The notes beneath the pieces are model-generated. The model was not told where the DNA came from. It did no database searches and saw only the letters and a list, made by a program, of their open reading frames with translations. A program made the position numbers and the translations under genes. A DNA stretch of 64,000 nucleotides from Strongyloides papillosus (lineage: Eukaryota > Nematoda > Chromadorea > Rhabditida > Strongyloididae): NCBI GenBank assembly GCA_005656395.1, contig SRSI01000028.1, positions 248,001 to 312,000 of the forward strand, written 5' to 3'. Positions 26,293 to 39,700 of this stretch are shown piece after piece; the stretch's first letter is position 1, and each line of letters begins with the position of its first letter.

Positions 26293-28978
26293 TATATATA
26301 CATATAAAAACAATAATCGCTGCAAGTAAATGGCTAATTTATGCTCATAATATTATACTTAAATATGAAACATTATCATCTTTTTCACAAAGTTTTGTTA
26401 TTATTAAATATCATAACGTATACCATTTTTAAATGTATAGAAGAATATCCTTTGAATGTGCCTTCATATTTTCTTTTATATATTCCAAATAGTAATAATT
26501 TATTACTTCATTTTTTACCACGAAATCTGTGACGATTCACCTTATATATATTGTGTTATAAGAAATTTATAATTCTTTTTTATAAACTTATACGGTAATA
26601 GAAAAAAAAGACAAAAAAAAATATAGATAATGTCAAAAAATGCAATATAGATTTTTATTTTGTCAATTACCCTAAATTGTAATTATATATATTTTTAATC
26701 TATCTATCTTATTGTTACAATTTTTTTAAAAAAAATAAAATATAACTATAAAAGTGTAATGTGCTATTATGAATTTAATTATTCTTTGAAATATATACAC
26801 TTTATCAACTTGATTTACTAATTAAATGAACATAAAAAAATAACGAAAAAAGTCTTATCTTTAATTTTCCTCTTCTTTTTCCGTCCTTATCATCATAGTA
26901 AGTTAAATGATGACAGATTCTTTTTTAAGATGCTTTTAATGCCCTATTTATTTCTACTAAAAAGTAGATATTTTGAACTATTTGTTATTTTTATAAAACT
27001 CCCTATTCCTACAACGAAATCATCGTTTCACGTGCTATATCTCCACTCTCCTTTTTCCTTAGATACATACACAGCTGACATTAACTTTATTTCTCTTTTA
27101 TTTCGTATGCTAACTTAAGTTAAATATACTATGCTATTAAAAACTATGATCAACAAAAATTATTAAAACATCTTTTTTTCTCGTATAAATATATATATTT
27201 ATTCATATATGAATGTTATTTGATAAATTCTTTGTAGATAAGAAATTATACTATATAAATAGATAAAGATATTTATATGTATTATTTAAAATGTACTATT
27301 TTATTTATTATATTAAAAATTTTCTTTATTTATTTTGTATCTCTCATATATATATAAGATAAATAATAATATAATTGAGTAAAGTAATTATAAGTAAAAA
27401 GATAAAAAAAGAATTGATTGAGTACAAATTAAGGTTAATATTTTTATTTCAATTAAAATATGTACTAATAATATTTGTTGTTCAAAATATTCTCTCTCTC
27501 TCATCCTTCTAAGGACGTTTGGTTTATTCATCAAATATATACTCTTACATATATTTAAAAACCACTACTCTCTTGCTTTTTACCTCTTTGTCTAATTGTA
27601 ATGTAGTATTATTATACAGTCCACATATATATAAATTTATTTGTGTAATGATGTATAATTTATAATTAAAAGTTTAAAAATTTTAACTATTTTGACAATA
27701 ATATTATTTTAGGATAAAATATCATATACCTTTTTGATGATATATGTCAAAGAACTAAAACAGCATAAATGAAAAATAATTGTTTGTCTTATTATGTAAT
27801 AGATTCTTTAAAAGTATTATTACATTTATTATATATAAATTCAATTATTATTCATCTTTATTTTTTTAACTAAACAAAACTGTAAACATTTTTTTCCAAT
27901 CCTCTTCAATAGATAGATATTTATATACAAGAGTGTGTCTGTAGGATGTGATGCTAGTTATTACATATATATATATTCTTAATGATTTATGAAAGATAAA
28001 AATTTTCCTGTTTCTTTTGTGTTCAATAATCATTTTTGAAAAATATTACTTTATTTATATAATAAATGTAAAAAGAAAAATTTATGTTTAATAAAGTGAG
28101 CAACCTTTAATGAAAAATACCATTGATGGAAGCTAAAATAATACTGTTAATGTTTCACTTTCTTAAACATCTGTTTGATTTTTTATTTTTGTTGATATAA
28201 TATTACCTATAACTATGAATTTTAGTTATATAAAATATTTTAACATTAATGATACTCAATTTATTTTAAAATAGTTGTAAAATTTTGACAAGTTAATATT
28301 TAAAATAATATCACCTACCATATATTTAAATACCATAATGTTTTTATTAATACTGGACACACTATATATGTATGATATTTTTTTTGTAGTGATGCTTCTA
28401 GCAATATAGCAAAAAAAAAGTTTTTTTTCGTTCATCTTTTTTCTTAACTTAATCTTTTTCTTAAAAAAATTCTTTTTTGCTTATATATGTATATTTTATA
28501 TATATTTTGTTGTAAACAAACAAATATATAGATATATAACTTCTGGAAGTTTAATAAACTTTAGAACAAATTTGTTTGGTTTAAAACATTAATATTATAA
28601 TTTTTTTTCTCGATTATTTTTCATTGAAACTAGATAATATATTTTTGTCAAGAAAGTCAAAAATACATATACATAAATGTGTAAACGTCTTTTTTAAAAG
28701 TATAAAATTTTTAGTTCTATTATTAGAGTTAAAAAAACTTTTTCTACCAATATAATATTTAACGTTAAAAAATAAATTGATAAACTTTTTATATATTATA
28801 TTGAAATTTAACACTTCATTTATTTTGTATATTTAAAATGAATGGTGTAGGCAAATTTTTATTCAATTTATGACTTTTCTCCTATTTACTTTATTATAAC
28901 ACTTATATTTAATTTTATAGGTTTCTGAACTATAAAAATTTTGCTTTTTTTTTAATAATTTTATTATTATTCTCTATT
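26293..28978. other. Intergenic region, about 2.7 kb
   Basis: AT-rich with poly-A and poly-T runs and TATA repeats. I see no supported exon. It contains the 3' UTR of the KIND-FERM-PDZ gene and the promoter of the RNF11-like gene. Confidence 0.45.
28919..28920 (+). promoter_or_regulatory. Probable spliced-leader acceptor of the RNF11-like gene
   Basis: AATTTTATAG followed by GTTTCTG lies 58 bp upstream of the ATG, leaving a short 5' UTR. It could equally be the acceptor of a 5' UTR intron. Confidence 0.4.
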
Positions 28979-29602
28979 ATGGGTAATTGTTTAAGTGAAT
29001 ATTTTGGTAATAATTCAAATAATTCTCATGAAAGATTAGGAGATGAAGGTAATCAGGCTTTAAGAGAAAATAATCATGATAATAGAAATGCACCGGTAAG
29101 TTATTTAAAGAAATTTTATTTTACTTAAATATTTCATTATCTTATCTTTATAGACATCTTACGTAAATGAACTTTACATAAGTTCACAAGCTGCTATTCA
29201 ACAACAAGAAATAGAAAATGAGTTACAAGAACAAAAAAGGCGTGCTAGAATTACGGGACTTCTAGAACAAATCCCTATTGAAAAGTATGATGAAATAACA
29301 ATGTCACATTGTGATGAGTATGTTTTATAAAGGATAAATTTATACACTATTTTTATTTATATTATAGGTGTACCATTTGCATGATGGAGTTTACAAATAA
29401 TACTGATATTCGAACTCTACCCTGTAAACATATTTACCATTCAGGGTGTATTGATGACTGGCTTCTACGAACATTTGCCTGTCCTATGTGTATGACACCA
29501 GTTGACTCTTCTATTTTAACATCTTTCACTGCAAATATTGCCGGAAGTGATTTGTCCTCTATTTCATGCAACTCTGCCCGTATTGGTACATCTCTCCGTT
29601 AA
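28979..29602 (+). CDS. RNF11: RNF11-like N-myristoylated RING-H2 E3 ligase
   Basis: Exons 28979-29095, 29154-29317 and 29368-29602 give 171 residues; human RNF11 has 154. The protein starts MGNCL, the same N-terminal myristoylation and palmitoylation sequence as RNF11, so membrane attachment (endosomes in vertebrates) is expected. A helix rich in Gln/Glu/Arg leads into the RING-H2 domain at about 95-136. This has Cys95-x2-Cys98, then LPCKHIYHSGCIDDWL and CPMC, with the spacing and sequence of RNF11. The family acts with NEDD4-type HECT ligases. The PPxY motif that recruits those WW-domain ligases in vertebrate RNF11 is not present in the 39-residue first exon or elsewhere. The tail after the RING is Ser/Thr-rich and longer than in human. 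Confidence 0.93.
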
Positions 29603-30536
29603 AACGACTACAATTAACAAAAATATTATGTAATGTAAAATAACTAAAAAAAATTCAGTTATCAATTACTGAAGAAACGCAAAGATTTGATTAATATATT
29701 AATGATTCTCTATTGCAATTATTATAATTTTATAATGTTAACTATAACACATCACTTTTTTGATAGAAACAAAGATAACGAAAAAAATAAGAAAATGTAA
29801 AGAAAAAAATTTTTATATATAAAATAAGAACCTTCATTGATGTATACAAAGATATAACTTATATTTTAACTAATATTGTACTAAAACATGTACATTTTTA
29901 AAAACAATTTAAAAAAGCATAAAACTTTTGATGAGTTAAAGTATAACAATTATAAATAATTACATTTTATAAAAAGACAACTTTTTATGAGGATAAAATA
30001 AATTCTTGATTTTTATAAAATATTGTATTATTATCTTTCTCTAAGTCTGTCGTCACCTTGATTTTAATTGTCAATTTTTAATTGAAGACAATAGTAGGAG
30101 TTTGTGAGATGAAAATACTGGCTAAAGATTATTCTTTAAACTATCATTATTATAAAGAATTTTTCTTTCTATTTAAATGAAGAAAAAAAATTTCAATTGA
30201 TAAGAAGTATTTTTTTTAATTATATAAAATATATTGCTATAAAAATAGGGGGATTATTAATTTTACCTGTTACTTAAATACTAATAAAAGAATAATAAAA
30301 TTAGCTTTTGAAAGTGTTAAAATTGTAAAGAGACAATATATCTTTAGAGGAGATTAGTTATGGTCACTTCAAACAATCTTAAGATCATAGAAGTATTGTA
30401 TTATTTATAATCACATATATATGTATATTTAAATGTATATCCCTCTTCTGTTAACATGTGTTATTAGTACATCATTTACAGGTTTCAGGTAAAAAAAATT
30501 TACTTAACTTTTTTTTATTCTAGATACCATATATAA
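29603..30536. other. Intergenic region (RNF11-like / M13 protease)
   Basis: About 0.9 kb of AT-rich DNA with no supported exon. A splice-acceptor sequence (TATTCTAG, 30522-30523) sits 13 bp before the first candidate start of the next gene. Confidence 0.45.
30522..30523 (+). promoter_or_regulatory. Probable spliced-leader acceptor of the M13 protease gene
   Basis: TTTTTTTTATTCTAG precedes the ATG at 30537 by 13 bp, with no donor and exon identified upstream. This supports 30537 as a real mRNA start. Confidence 0.45.
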
Positions 30537-33500
30537 ATGATCGTTAAAATGGGTTTGCATATATTTTCACTACATAATCATTCTTACTCCCCTTCAAAAA
30601 GAAATTTAGATAAAGAGGAAAAAATTAAAAACTCTTCCTCATCAACTTTTATTTTAATGGCTAATTCTTGCAACCCAAAGTAAGTTTTTTATTAAATATT
30701 CAACTTAATAATTTAAACATTCTATATATTAATATAAAATGACAATTTGTTAGTAAAAACAATATTATATTTGTTAATCCTTATAATTTTGATGTTTTAC
30801 AACCCTTCAAAATGCACTCTTTTTTCAATGACACTAATAAAGGAAACGAAAATTTAATATTTGAATGTGAATATCTTTTTATATTCTTAAGATATTATGA
30901 TATGTAAAACTTAAATATGTTAGTATAATTAGAAAAAAAGTCCTCCTTTTTCACTTCAAAAATAATTATTACACACATAATAGTCAATTAAAATATTTGA
31001 TTATGAAGTGTATGAGAAGAAAGTGAGTTAAGATGAGAGTCAAGTTAAGGTGATGATTAAAATTTGACTGTAATTGTTTGATACCTGACAAACTATTTCA
31101 CTTAAAAATTCTAAATCTCATCTTATTATTTAACTCCTCTCATCATTACTGCACACATATTTTGTCAATTAGAATAATTATAAAAATTAGATGTCTTAAT
31201 AAATATATTTATATATATAAAAGATATTATCATCATTAAAAAGTTTTGTCCAATCCCTTCTATCTCTAGCAATAATCATTACTCAAGTCCCATCCTCTAC
31301 ACGTATTTGTCTTCATTTGAGAAGATACTGTTATATAGTGATTTCTGCTTAAATAATACACTAATAGTACCATCATTATTTATTTTTATATTATATAAAT
31401 ATATTTATATAAGTTTACAAATTCTTTGTAATTAACAACTGTATACTATAAATATTTGGTTGTTTTTTTTCTGTTAATTAAATAAAACAACTGCTATAAT
31501 TTTGATAACAGGAAAGAGGAAAAAAATTTCTGTTAATATCTAAACCTTTTATTTCGCTCTTTTCTTTTATTCACAATACCTATAATGCCAGGAAGAGTTA
31601 AAAAATTTAGTTTTAGAAGGTTTGAAAATTTATGACATGTAAATAAAATACTTTTTAATTTTTTTTTATTTTAGATCAGAACAATTTTCTGCTGTATCTG
31701 TTATCCTTTTTGCTTTTTCAATATTTTTAATTGTTTGTTGTGTTGTGGCATTAGCTTTTATAACATATAGTTATAATGACGGTAATAAAAAAAGAGGTAG
31801 AAATAATTATTTCTTTCATTATTATAGAAAATAATATAATTAAAATAAAACCAAGTCAGGAAAAATTTTTAAACAATCAACAACAAAAAGGACATTCATT
31901 GTATACTTCAAAGACCAAATTACCCAAGACAACATTAAAAGAATTATCAATTGAAGAGATAATAACAACAACTTCAACAACAGTTCAAATTACAACAACA
32001 CAAAAAATACCCCCAACAATAACATTCTCTTTTAATAATGTTAGTAAAAATCTGACAAATCCTTTAAATTCAAAAAAACCTAGTGATAACATTTGTATTG
32101 AAAGTGAATGTATTAATATTGCAGCACAGTATAAAAATAATATGAATTTAAAATATAATCCATGTGATAATTTTTTCCAATATGCTTGTGATAGATTTGG
32201 AACTGGTAAAGTTATCCCAAAAAATGAACAAAAATTAAGTGTATTATATGAAATGAAAGCTCAATTAAATAGTGATTACCATATATTATTGGAGAATTAT
32301 AAAATTAATTCAACAACCTCCAAAATTGTTAAGTTATTAAAAAATTATTATGATAGTTGTATGGATGATAGTGGTCAGGATGCTTTAGATACAATGCCAT
32401 TAGTATCATTATTATCAAGTTTAGGTGGATGGCCGTTATTACAAAATGCACGATTTGATGATAAACATTTTCGGTGGGAAATTTTAGCCAGTCAAGTACA
32501 TATGTTAGGTATCTCAAGTCTTTTTTCATTCTCTATAATCCCTGATATTGAAGATACCTCGAAATATATTGTAATGGTAAGTTTTATTATTCATTTTATT
32601 TAAAAAAGATAATATGAAAAATTTCTAAATATCTTCATTAATATTCAATTACACTATCTCGTAAAAGAATCTCGAACATTTTTTTTATTTGAGACGATTA
32701 AATGAAAATGTTTATTTTTTTGTCGAAATATCTTTTTTATAAGAATTTAACTATGATCTAATTATATATGTAATATAACTTTATACCATTATATTCATTT
32801 TTATATGAACTATTATATTTATTCCAGTTTCGAAGTCCTCGTCTTCTCTTAGAACACAAACATCTTTATGTAACACCATACCAGACAAATGCACATTTGC
32901 AACATTACAATCTTTATATGAAAGAACTAATGGAATTGTTAGGTAAGTGATATATTTATTTATTTAACAAAAAAAAACAAGATTTGGTTATATTGAATAT
33001 ATTTCATTTAATTAATACAATATCTTGTAGATGCTGATCCAGATGCTATACAAAATTCGCTACAAATGATATTGGAATTTGAACAAAAATTAGCTAATAT
33101 TTCGACTTGTAATGAAGGGAGTATCAATTGTCAACAACATCATAAAATTAGATTAGGAGAATTTAAGGAGAAATTTAGTAACATTGATTGGGAAACATTT
33201 TTTGATGTAAATAGCAAAAAAAAACTAGAACCGTTCAATGATTTAACTATTATTGATGTAATGGATATGGAGTATTTTGAGGGTTTACAAAAATTATTAC
33301 AAAACCCAAATAATGAGTAAGTTATTTCAAACTTTATCTATTTATAAAATTTTTTTAGAGTAATACAAAATTATTTAATGTGGAAAATATTACACAATTT
33401 TGATATGTACCTTCCACAAAAATTTCGAGAACCACATATTGCATTTAATGAAAAAGTTTATGGTCAATCCATTTTACCTTTATGGGAAGAGTGTATTAAT

Positions 33501-34602
33501 GAGGTTAAAAAACGTCTACCACTCTTAATAACATTAGAGTATGCTAAAAACAATATAAAAGAGTCAAAATATGAACATGTTAATGAATTGGTAATTAATT
33601 TAAAAAATACTCTTAAGCAGGTAATTGCAAATAATGATTGGATGTCTTCTGATGTTAAATTAAAAGCCTTATTAAAATTAGAAAAAATTGGTATTCAAAT
33701 TGGTATACCACAAGAATATTTTAGCAATGAAAATTTAGTCCTTCAACAATTTAACCATGTAACATTATTTCCGCAAAATTATTTTGATAATACAATCTCA
33801 CTAGTAAGATCATTTTTTCAATTTAATTTACTAAAATTACACAAACCGATGAATAATTTTCTTGAATTTATCAGTCAACTGACGGATGTTGATGCATTTT
33901 ATCATTTTAGTGGAAATCAAATTATTTTTTCGACAGGTATACTAAGATTTCCTTTCTATGGTGTTGATTCACCTGAATATGTTAATTATGGTTCATTAGG
34001 TTCTGGTATTGGTCATGAAATAATCCATGGTTTTGATGATACTGGAGCTCATTTTGATAAAAATGGTAATTTAAATTTGTGGTGGGATAAATTTACATCT
34101 ACAAATTATAATTTAAAGAAAGAATGTTTTATTTCACAATATTCTAGTATTTCTGAAAGGTATACACAAAGGTATCTTAATGGTTTACAAACGTCAATAG
34201 AAAATATTGCTGATAATGGTGGAGTTAAATTAGCATTCGATGCATATAAAAAACGCCTTTCACATATTGGAAATGATAAAGTATTACCAGTTTTTGTAAA
34301 TATGACAACAAATCAACTTTTTTTCTTAGCTTATGCTAATACATGGTGCGAAATTGTTAAAAAAGAAAATATCAATTATATTTTAGATAGTGATAGTCAC
34401 TCATTAGGTGAATATAGGTAAGTATATAATTAAAATTAAATCTTATTCAAATATTTATATAAGCTATTATCTTTTATCTTATCATTTTATAATATATTTT
34501 AGAGTTAATGTACCGTTACAAAATTTTCCTGAGTTTAGTACAGCATTCAATTGTCCAATTGGCTCGAAAATGAATCCTTTTAAAAAGTGTAATTTGTGGT
34601 GA
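30537..34602 (+). CDS. M13-family zinc metalloprotease (neprilysin-like), type II membrane protein
   Basis: Exons are 30537-30679, 31675-31781, 31828-32576, 32828-32942, 33031-33316, 33359-34417 and 34503-34602. They join in frame to give 852 residues. A short cytoplasmic segment is followed by one membrane span (about 52-75), a Thr/Lys-rich stalk and then the ectodomain. The zinc site is HEIIH at 686-690 with the third ligand in ENIAD at 748-752. The end has the family pattern HSxGxxRVNxPLxNxPEF, then FNCPxGSxMNP and a C-terminal Cys-x-x-Trp. Neprilysins cleave small extracellular peptides such as neuropeptides. The substrate-binding motif Asn-Ala-x-Tyr reads DAFY here, an Asn-to-Asp change. 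The C-terminus is CNLW rather than CRVW. An alternative first exon exists at 31585. The family is expanded in nematodes, so the substrate is unknown. Confidence 0.92.
31585..31619 (+). CDS. Alternative first exon of the M13 protease
   Basis: An ATG at 31585 opens an 11-codon basic stretch (MPGRVKKFSFR) and leaves two bases before a GTTTGA donor. This is the same phase as the 30537 exon, so it too joins the membrane-span exon at 31675 in frame and would give an 816-residue form. The short basic cytoplasmic tail before a membrane span is typical of type II proteins. The donor is weak. It may be an alternative promoter, the true sole start, or chance. Confidence 0.4.
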
Positions 34603-35378
34603 AAATCCAAAAAAAAATAAGGAAGTATATATTTATTAAGAAGTAAATATTTTCTTTAGTGTGACTTATCAATAACTACTTTCACTGAACCTTTTTCTTC
34701 ATCCGGGTACCAAGTATATTTTAATACCGCAATTTATTACAATCAAAAGATGAATGCAATATTATACAACAATTGAAATTAAAAAAAAAATTTATTATTT
34801 TTCAAAAAAGTCACCCATTAAAATATATTTAATTATACATTTTTAATATAATATTTTAATATATAACATTTCGATTATAAAAAATAAATTATTTTTCAAT
34901 TAATAATTTATAGTTATAAAGCTTTAAGAATGTATGAAATTTCAAAGTAGACAAATGATGTTTTCTTTGTCGTTAAAATATTATTTTTATCAGAATTACA
35001 TATAACGATGTTATTAAATGCCATAAATAATTATCTATTAAATTTTCTTTATTTATCAAAATATGAATTAAATTCTTTTGAAATCTATTAATTTCAATTA
35101 TTTTACAAAATTTTAATTAATGTAGTACATTGTAATCAAATATTAACATTAAGAAAAATATTTTTTTAAAATTACATCTTCTTAACTTAATATATTAATT
35201 GTGTATGTATAGTTCTTTCCTTTTTAAACTTAGTAAAAAATATCGGAAAAGAAGAAAAAAAACAATTTTCGAAAGATAAGTTCATTAAAGTATAGGAAAT
35301 AATTTTTAAATGTTTATGAAAAAAAGTTATACACTTGAAAGGGTTGCAAATAAAAGCATATGGCAAAATGAAAATTTA
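34603..35378. other. Convergent intergenic region (M13 protease / MON1)
   Basis: AT-rich 3' flanks of two converging genes. No supported feature. A candidate poly(A) signal for the minus-strand gene (AATAAA in reverse, 35375-35380) overlaps its stop codon. Confidence 0.45.
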
Positions 35379-36708
35379 TTAAAGTAATAAAAATCTTTTT
35401 TCCTCTTTTCTAACAAATTTAAGAAGTTTCTCACATAGGTCAATGGCATCATGTGAATTGGTTGTTGGATTCAAGATTACATACAATTCATAGTTATCAC
35501 CAATCATTGCTAATAAATTATAATCAGGATTGGTATTAAAAATAAATTTTGGTTTTTTCTTTGAGCACATCAAATCATTAATACGATGATAAGTGTAATT
35601 TAAATGATCTCTCTCCTTTTCTGTAATAAAAGGAACTTTTGTCATTGATGTCATTATATGGCTACTCTCTGTATCTTTATAGATAAAATGCCATAAGAAA
35701 TCAAGTTGCGGTGATGGTATTTTAAAGCCTTCAACTGTTCCAAATAATTCTAAAATTTCTGAGAATCTTTTGTACTCCTCAAATGTTTCAACAAATTTTG
35801 TTTTAACTAATTTTGATTCTTGAAAACTGTCAACTTTGCGACAAATAATTACAAGACATGCATCAATATTTTCCCATGGATAACAAAAGTATGCATGAAA
35901 ATATCCTCTAAAATTATTTATTAAAGTCCTAAATATTTATTAAAATAAAACCATACCTACTACTAATGGTTGGTAAACAAATAGGAACATAAATTTCCAT
36001 TTCTTTTATCATTGGTGGATTACATTCAATAAGATTAATGACAATATTTGTATCACTAGCTGAAAGTGTATGAGATGTTGTTTTGACGGAAGTAACTAAT
36101 TTTTTACGCGATATAATCATAGCAAAAGTAATATTTTCATCTTCATTAACCTCTTTAATAATACTATCTAACGTATTTGTGATAAATGATCTATCTGATG
36201 GCATCATTGGAAATAAACCAACACCAGAGAAGAAATAAGTTGGATTATGTTTCCATTCCTCAACATATGTACAGACACTTTTATTAAAACCTTTCAATAA
36301 ACTTCTAATATCATAATTAGCATGCGTACCAAGAGTTCTTTTAATATGATCAGTTGGTAAAAGTGATAAAACTTGATGATAAACAAGTTGTAGTTGTTGC
36401 GTTAAATTAAATGGAAATTTTGATACAATACAAAATATCATGTATGATTTCAGCATAAAAACTATATGTAGATCATTTGCTTGAATAGTTTGTAATGAAT
36501 CACTATTTTCTTCTGTTTTTTTAACTAAAACTGTTATAAGAGCAAATAAATCACTGTAACGATTTTCTTCTCCACAACTTAATATATAACAAACTATAAT
36601 TAAAAAAAATTAATTTAATTATTTAAATTACCTCGCAAAGATTGGTCTCCCTGTTTCTGATAAAATAAATATATTATAAGGGTTTGGTTCTAGAGGATTA
36701 TTAGACAT
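35379..36708 (-). CDS. MON1: MON1/SAND-1, subunit of the Mon1-Ccz1 Rab7 exchange factor
   Basis: Exons 36708-36632, 36577-35957 and 35907-35379 give 408 residues. In-frame ATGs further upstream would add up to 19. The first acceptor is TATTAAG, unusual but required for frame. The sequence follows metazoan MON1: an opening FILSETGRPIFA, then QLQLVYHQVLSLL, NYDIRSLLKGFNK and FALITVLVKK, and an ending like RKEEKRFLLL. MON1 proteins have three longin domains. With CCZ1 they displace the early-endosome Rab5 exchange factor and activate Rab7, driving endosome and phagosome maturation; C. elegans sand-1 is the founding nematode member. The long disordered N-terminus of vertebrate MON1 is missing here, so the protein is close to the minimal conserved core. 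Confidence 0.92.
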
Positions 36709-39700
36709 TATATCTACTAATAAATAACCTAATATTTTTGTAATATTGGGATAATGCATAGCCATAATAAATATGGCGCGGTCCAGTAATTTTTTTATTA
36801 TTATTGTTGTTATGGTATATCAAACTATTCGAGAGGAAAACTTTACTACATTTTGTAAATATAATTACAGATTTTTAGCAATTTTTATTATAATATACAC
36901 TTTTTATAATCAATAATGATAAGTTTTTTAAATTTATTAAAAAAAGACACAAATACAAATTGACGCTTAAATTATGACATAAAAAACAATTGTATATTCT
37001 TTTGATTGAATTTAAATCAGAAATAAATGGATTTCTATCACAAACAAGATGAATTAATATAAAATTCAAGTATAACATAGTACATAACCACTAATTTATA
37101 CTGGTTACGAAATTTGACATATAGTATTTAATCAAATATAAAAGTAGATTATTTATGTTTCAAGTATCATTTTCATACGATATTTTGACAATAATGGTTC
37201 AAAAAACTTTGTAAAATTATTTGGTAGGCAATTTTTATTCAATTAGTACAAAACCACGTCAGTCTTCTTCCCGGTATCAATAAAATTGATAAGGTGATAA
37301 ATTTATAAAGTGATATATGAAAATATTTAAAAAATTCTCACCATTATGATTAAAAAATGTGTTTATTCATTTTTTAAGTATTAAATTTTGACAATACTTT
37401 CTTGATTAAGGAACTAGTATAATGATCACTAATTATACTGAAATTATAATATTCGATATAAAATAAAGAAGGATAAAAAAATATTTGTACGATTTGATAA
37501 AAATTTTGATAATATTTTAAAATAAGATTAATTGAATATAAAAATAATTATCTTCAGATTCCTTTTTTATTAAATAATTTTGTTACAGAAGTAATAACTA
37601 AAAATATGTAACACTTTATTTTGTTACTACATAAGCGTAGATGAAACATTAATGATTAAGTGGTATGATAAAAAAAGTTGCATGATGTAATTTTTTTTAA
37701 ATTATGTAAAAAGCCGTCTATTGTAATTTCAAAATAGTTGTATATAGATGTTCATTTTAAAATGATTAACGACAAAATTTTTTTGTTGATTATTTCTTTT
37801 GTGTTTTAGTATAAGAAGGTTATGATAAAAACATTATTCTCACATGTATAAGCAACCAAAAGCACCGACTCAATAACTGATTATTAAAAAATTGGATTAT
37901 ATATACGTATATTATTTTTATGGAGAAGAACATAATTGCATTATAAGATTAATTATATATCTAATGAAAAATTATTTTGTTATTTTACAATTAGTCTTTT
38001 TTAAATTGATTATAACTAGGAAATTTATACTGTTGCAATTTTAATATTTTACAAAATAATGGTATTTTTTTAGTATAATAAATTTATTTTTTACCTTAAA
38101 AAACTACATTTTATTGGATAAAAATTTTCTTTTCATTAAATTTATTACATATTTACCTTGTTTTTTCATTATTTAATTTTTTTATAGTAAAAAATACTTC
38201 TAAATAAATGAAATTTTATTTTACTTGATTTATTTAATTCTACTTGTATAAAATTTTTTTTTCTATTTTGTTAAATAAAAATAATATACAATAAATATAA
38301 TATAACAATCAAGTATAAGTGATAAAAAAAATTTTTACTAAATAGCTCTATTTATGTATAAAAATATGATACAATGTGCCGTTCCATGTTATTCTATTTT
38401 TCTTATTTAATTCTTTTAATTACAGAAATCTACGAAGTTATTTTATTTATATTATTATTTATGAATAACATATTAATTATCATGTGCTTTTTTTATCTTC
38501 ATTCTACTTTTTTATTATATATCATTTAATAGCAAAACATACATTTTTAATATATCAAAATAATTTTCACAACTGAAAAGGCTAATCTATAGGCTGATTA
38601 ATGATAAAATGTTTTTTATATATAAATGCAACAGATATATAAGTAAATCTCTGTTACACAGTACGTATATCCACATTTTCCTTTCCTCCACTTAATTTCT
38701 GGAATCTTTTCTTTTATCAGCTTATCAATTTCATAAATTACATACATATATTAAAACAACTTTAAACATTTCCTTTTTTATCGCTAAAAAAAACTTATTG
38801 CCATAATTGACAAATTTTATTATTACTTAAAATTTTTTATACAATTTTTACTGTACCCCCTCCTAATAAATTAGTTTTTTTTCTAAAGTAGGAAATTTTA
38901 TTAAATTTAAAGAAAATTAAATAAAATGTCTAGTAAATATATATTTCTTATATACTATGTTAAACTTTTTAATACCCGTTCAAAAATACCATACGGCTAG
39001 TAGTATTTTTACATTAAAATTATATTACAACAAATTTCTCCGAATCTTTCTAACATTTTTAATTACCTATAATCAATTAATCTATATAATGTCTTATCAT
39101 TTTCAAACAATAAAAATTTCTTTGTTTTTTTAATTCATTAAAAGTTCCGTTTTAAGGAAAAATGTTTCCTACCTAAAAATTGCCATACACACACCTTCAT
39201 GTAACTAAAATATCATAATTAATCATCACGTGAAATTTTAAAAATTTTTAGTACTCTATAATTTTAATTACACATCTTCAAAATATTACCTTATTTCCAA
39301 ATTATCACGCGCTATTTAAAAGAATAAATTATTAGATGATAAGAAAATAATATACATATACATGTAAAAATAAATATTCACGGGAACTCATATCTGTTAT
39401 TTATAAAAAAATTGAAACATTTGATAGGCTTTTGTTTAGAATAAATTTTATTACTCCAATGGTATGTTTAAAGTATTATATATACAAATACATTACTTAA
39501 ATCATGTTGATCTAAAGTTTATGAGACTAAAATAAAATACTTTAAAAAGATAAAAATTATAAAGAAAGATTTTAAAAGAATTTTGTCAATGAAATGTAAA
39601 AGATTTTTTCTGACAAAATATTTTTTTTCATATTCAAATATACACACATATCTATTTATTTTTTCATTCAGTAAATATCAAGTGGAACTTAATTATAAAT

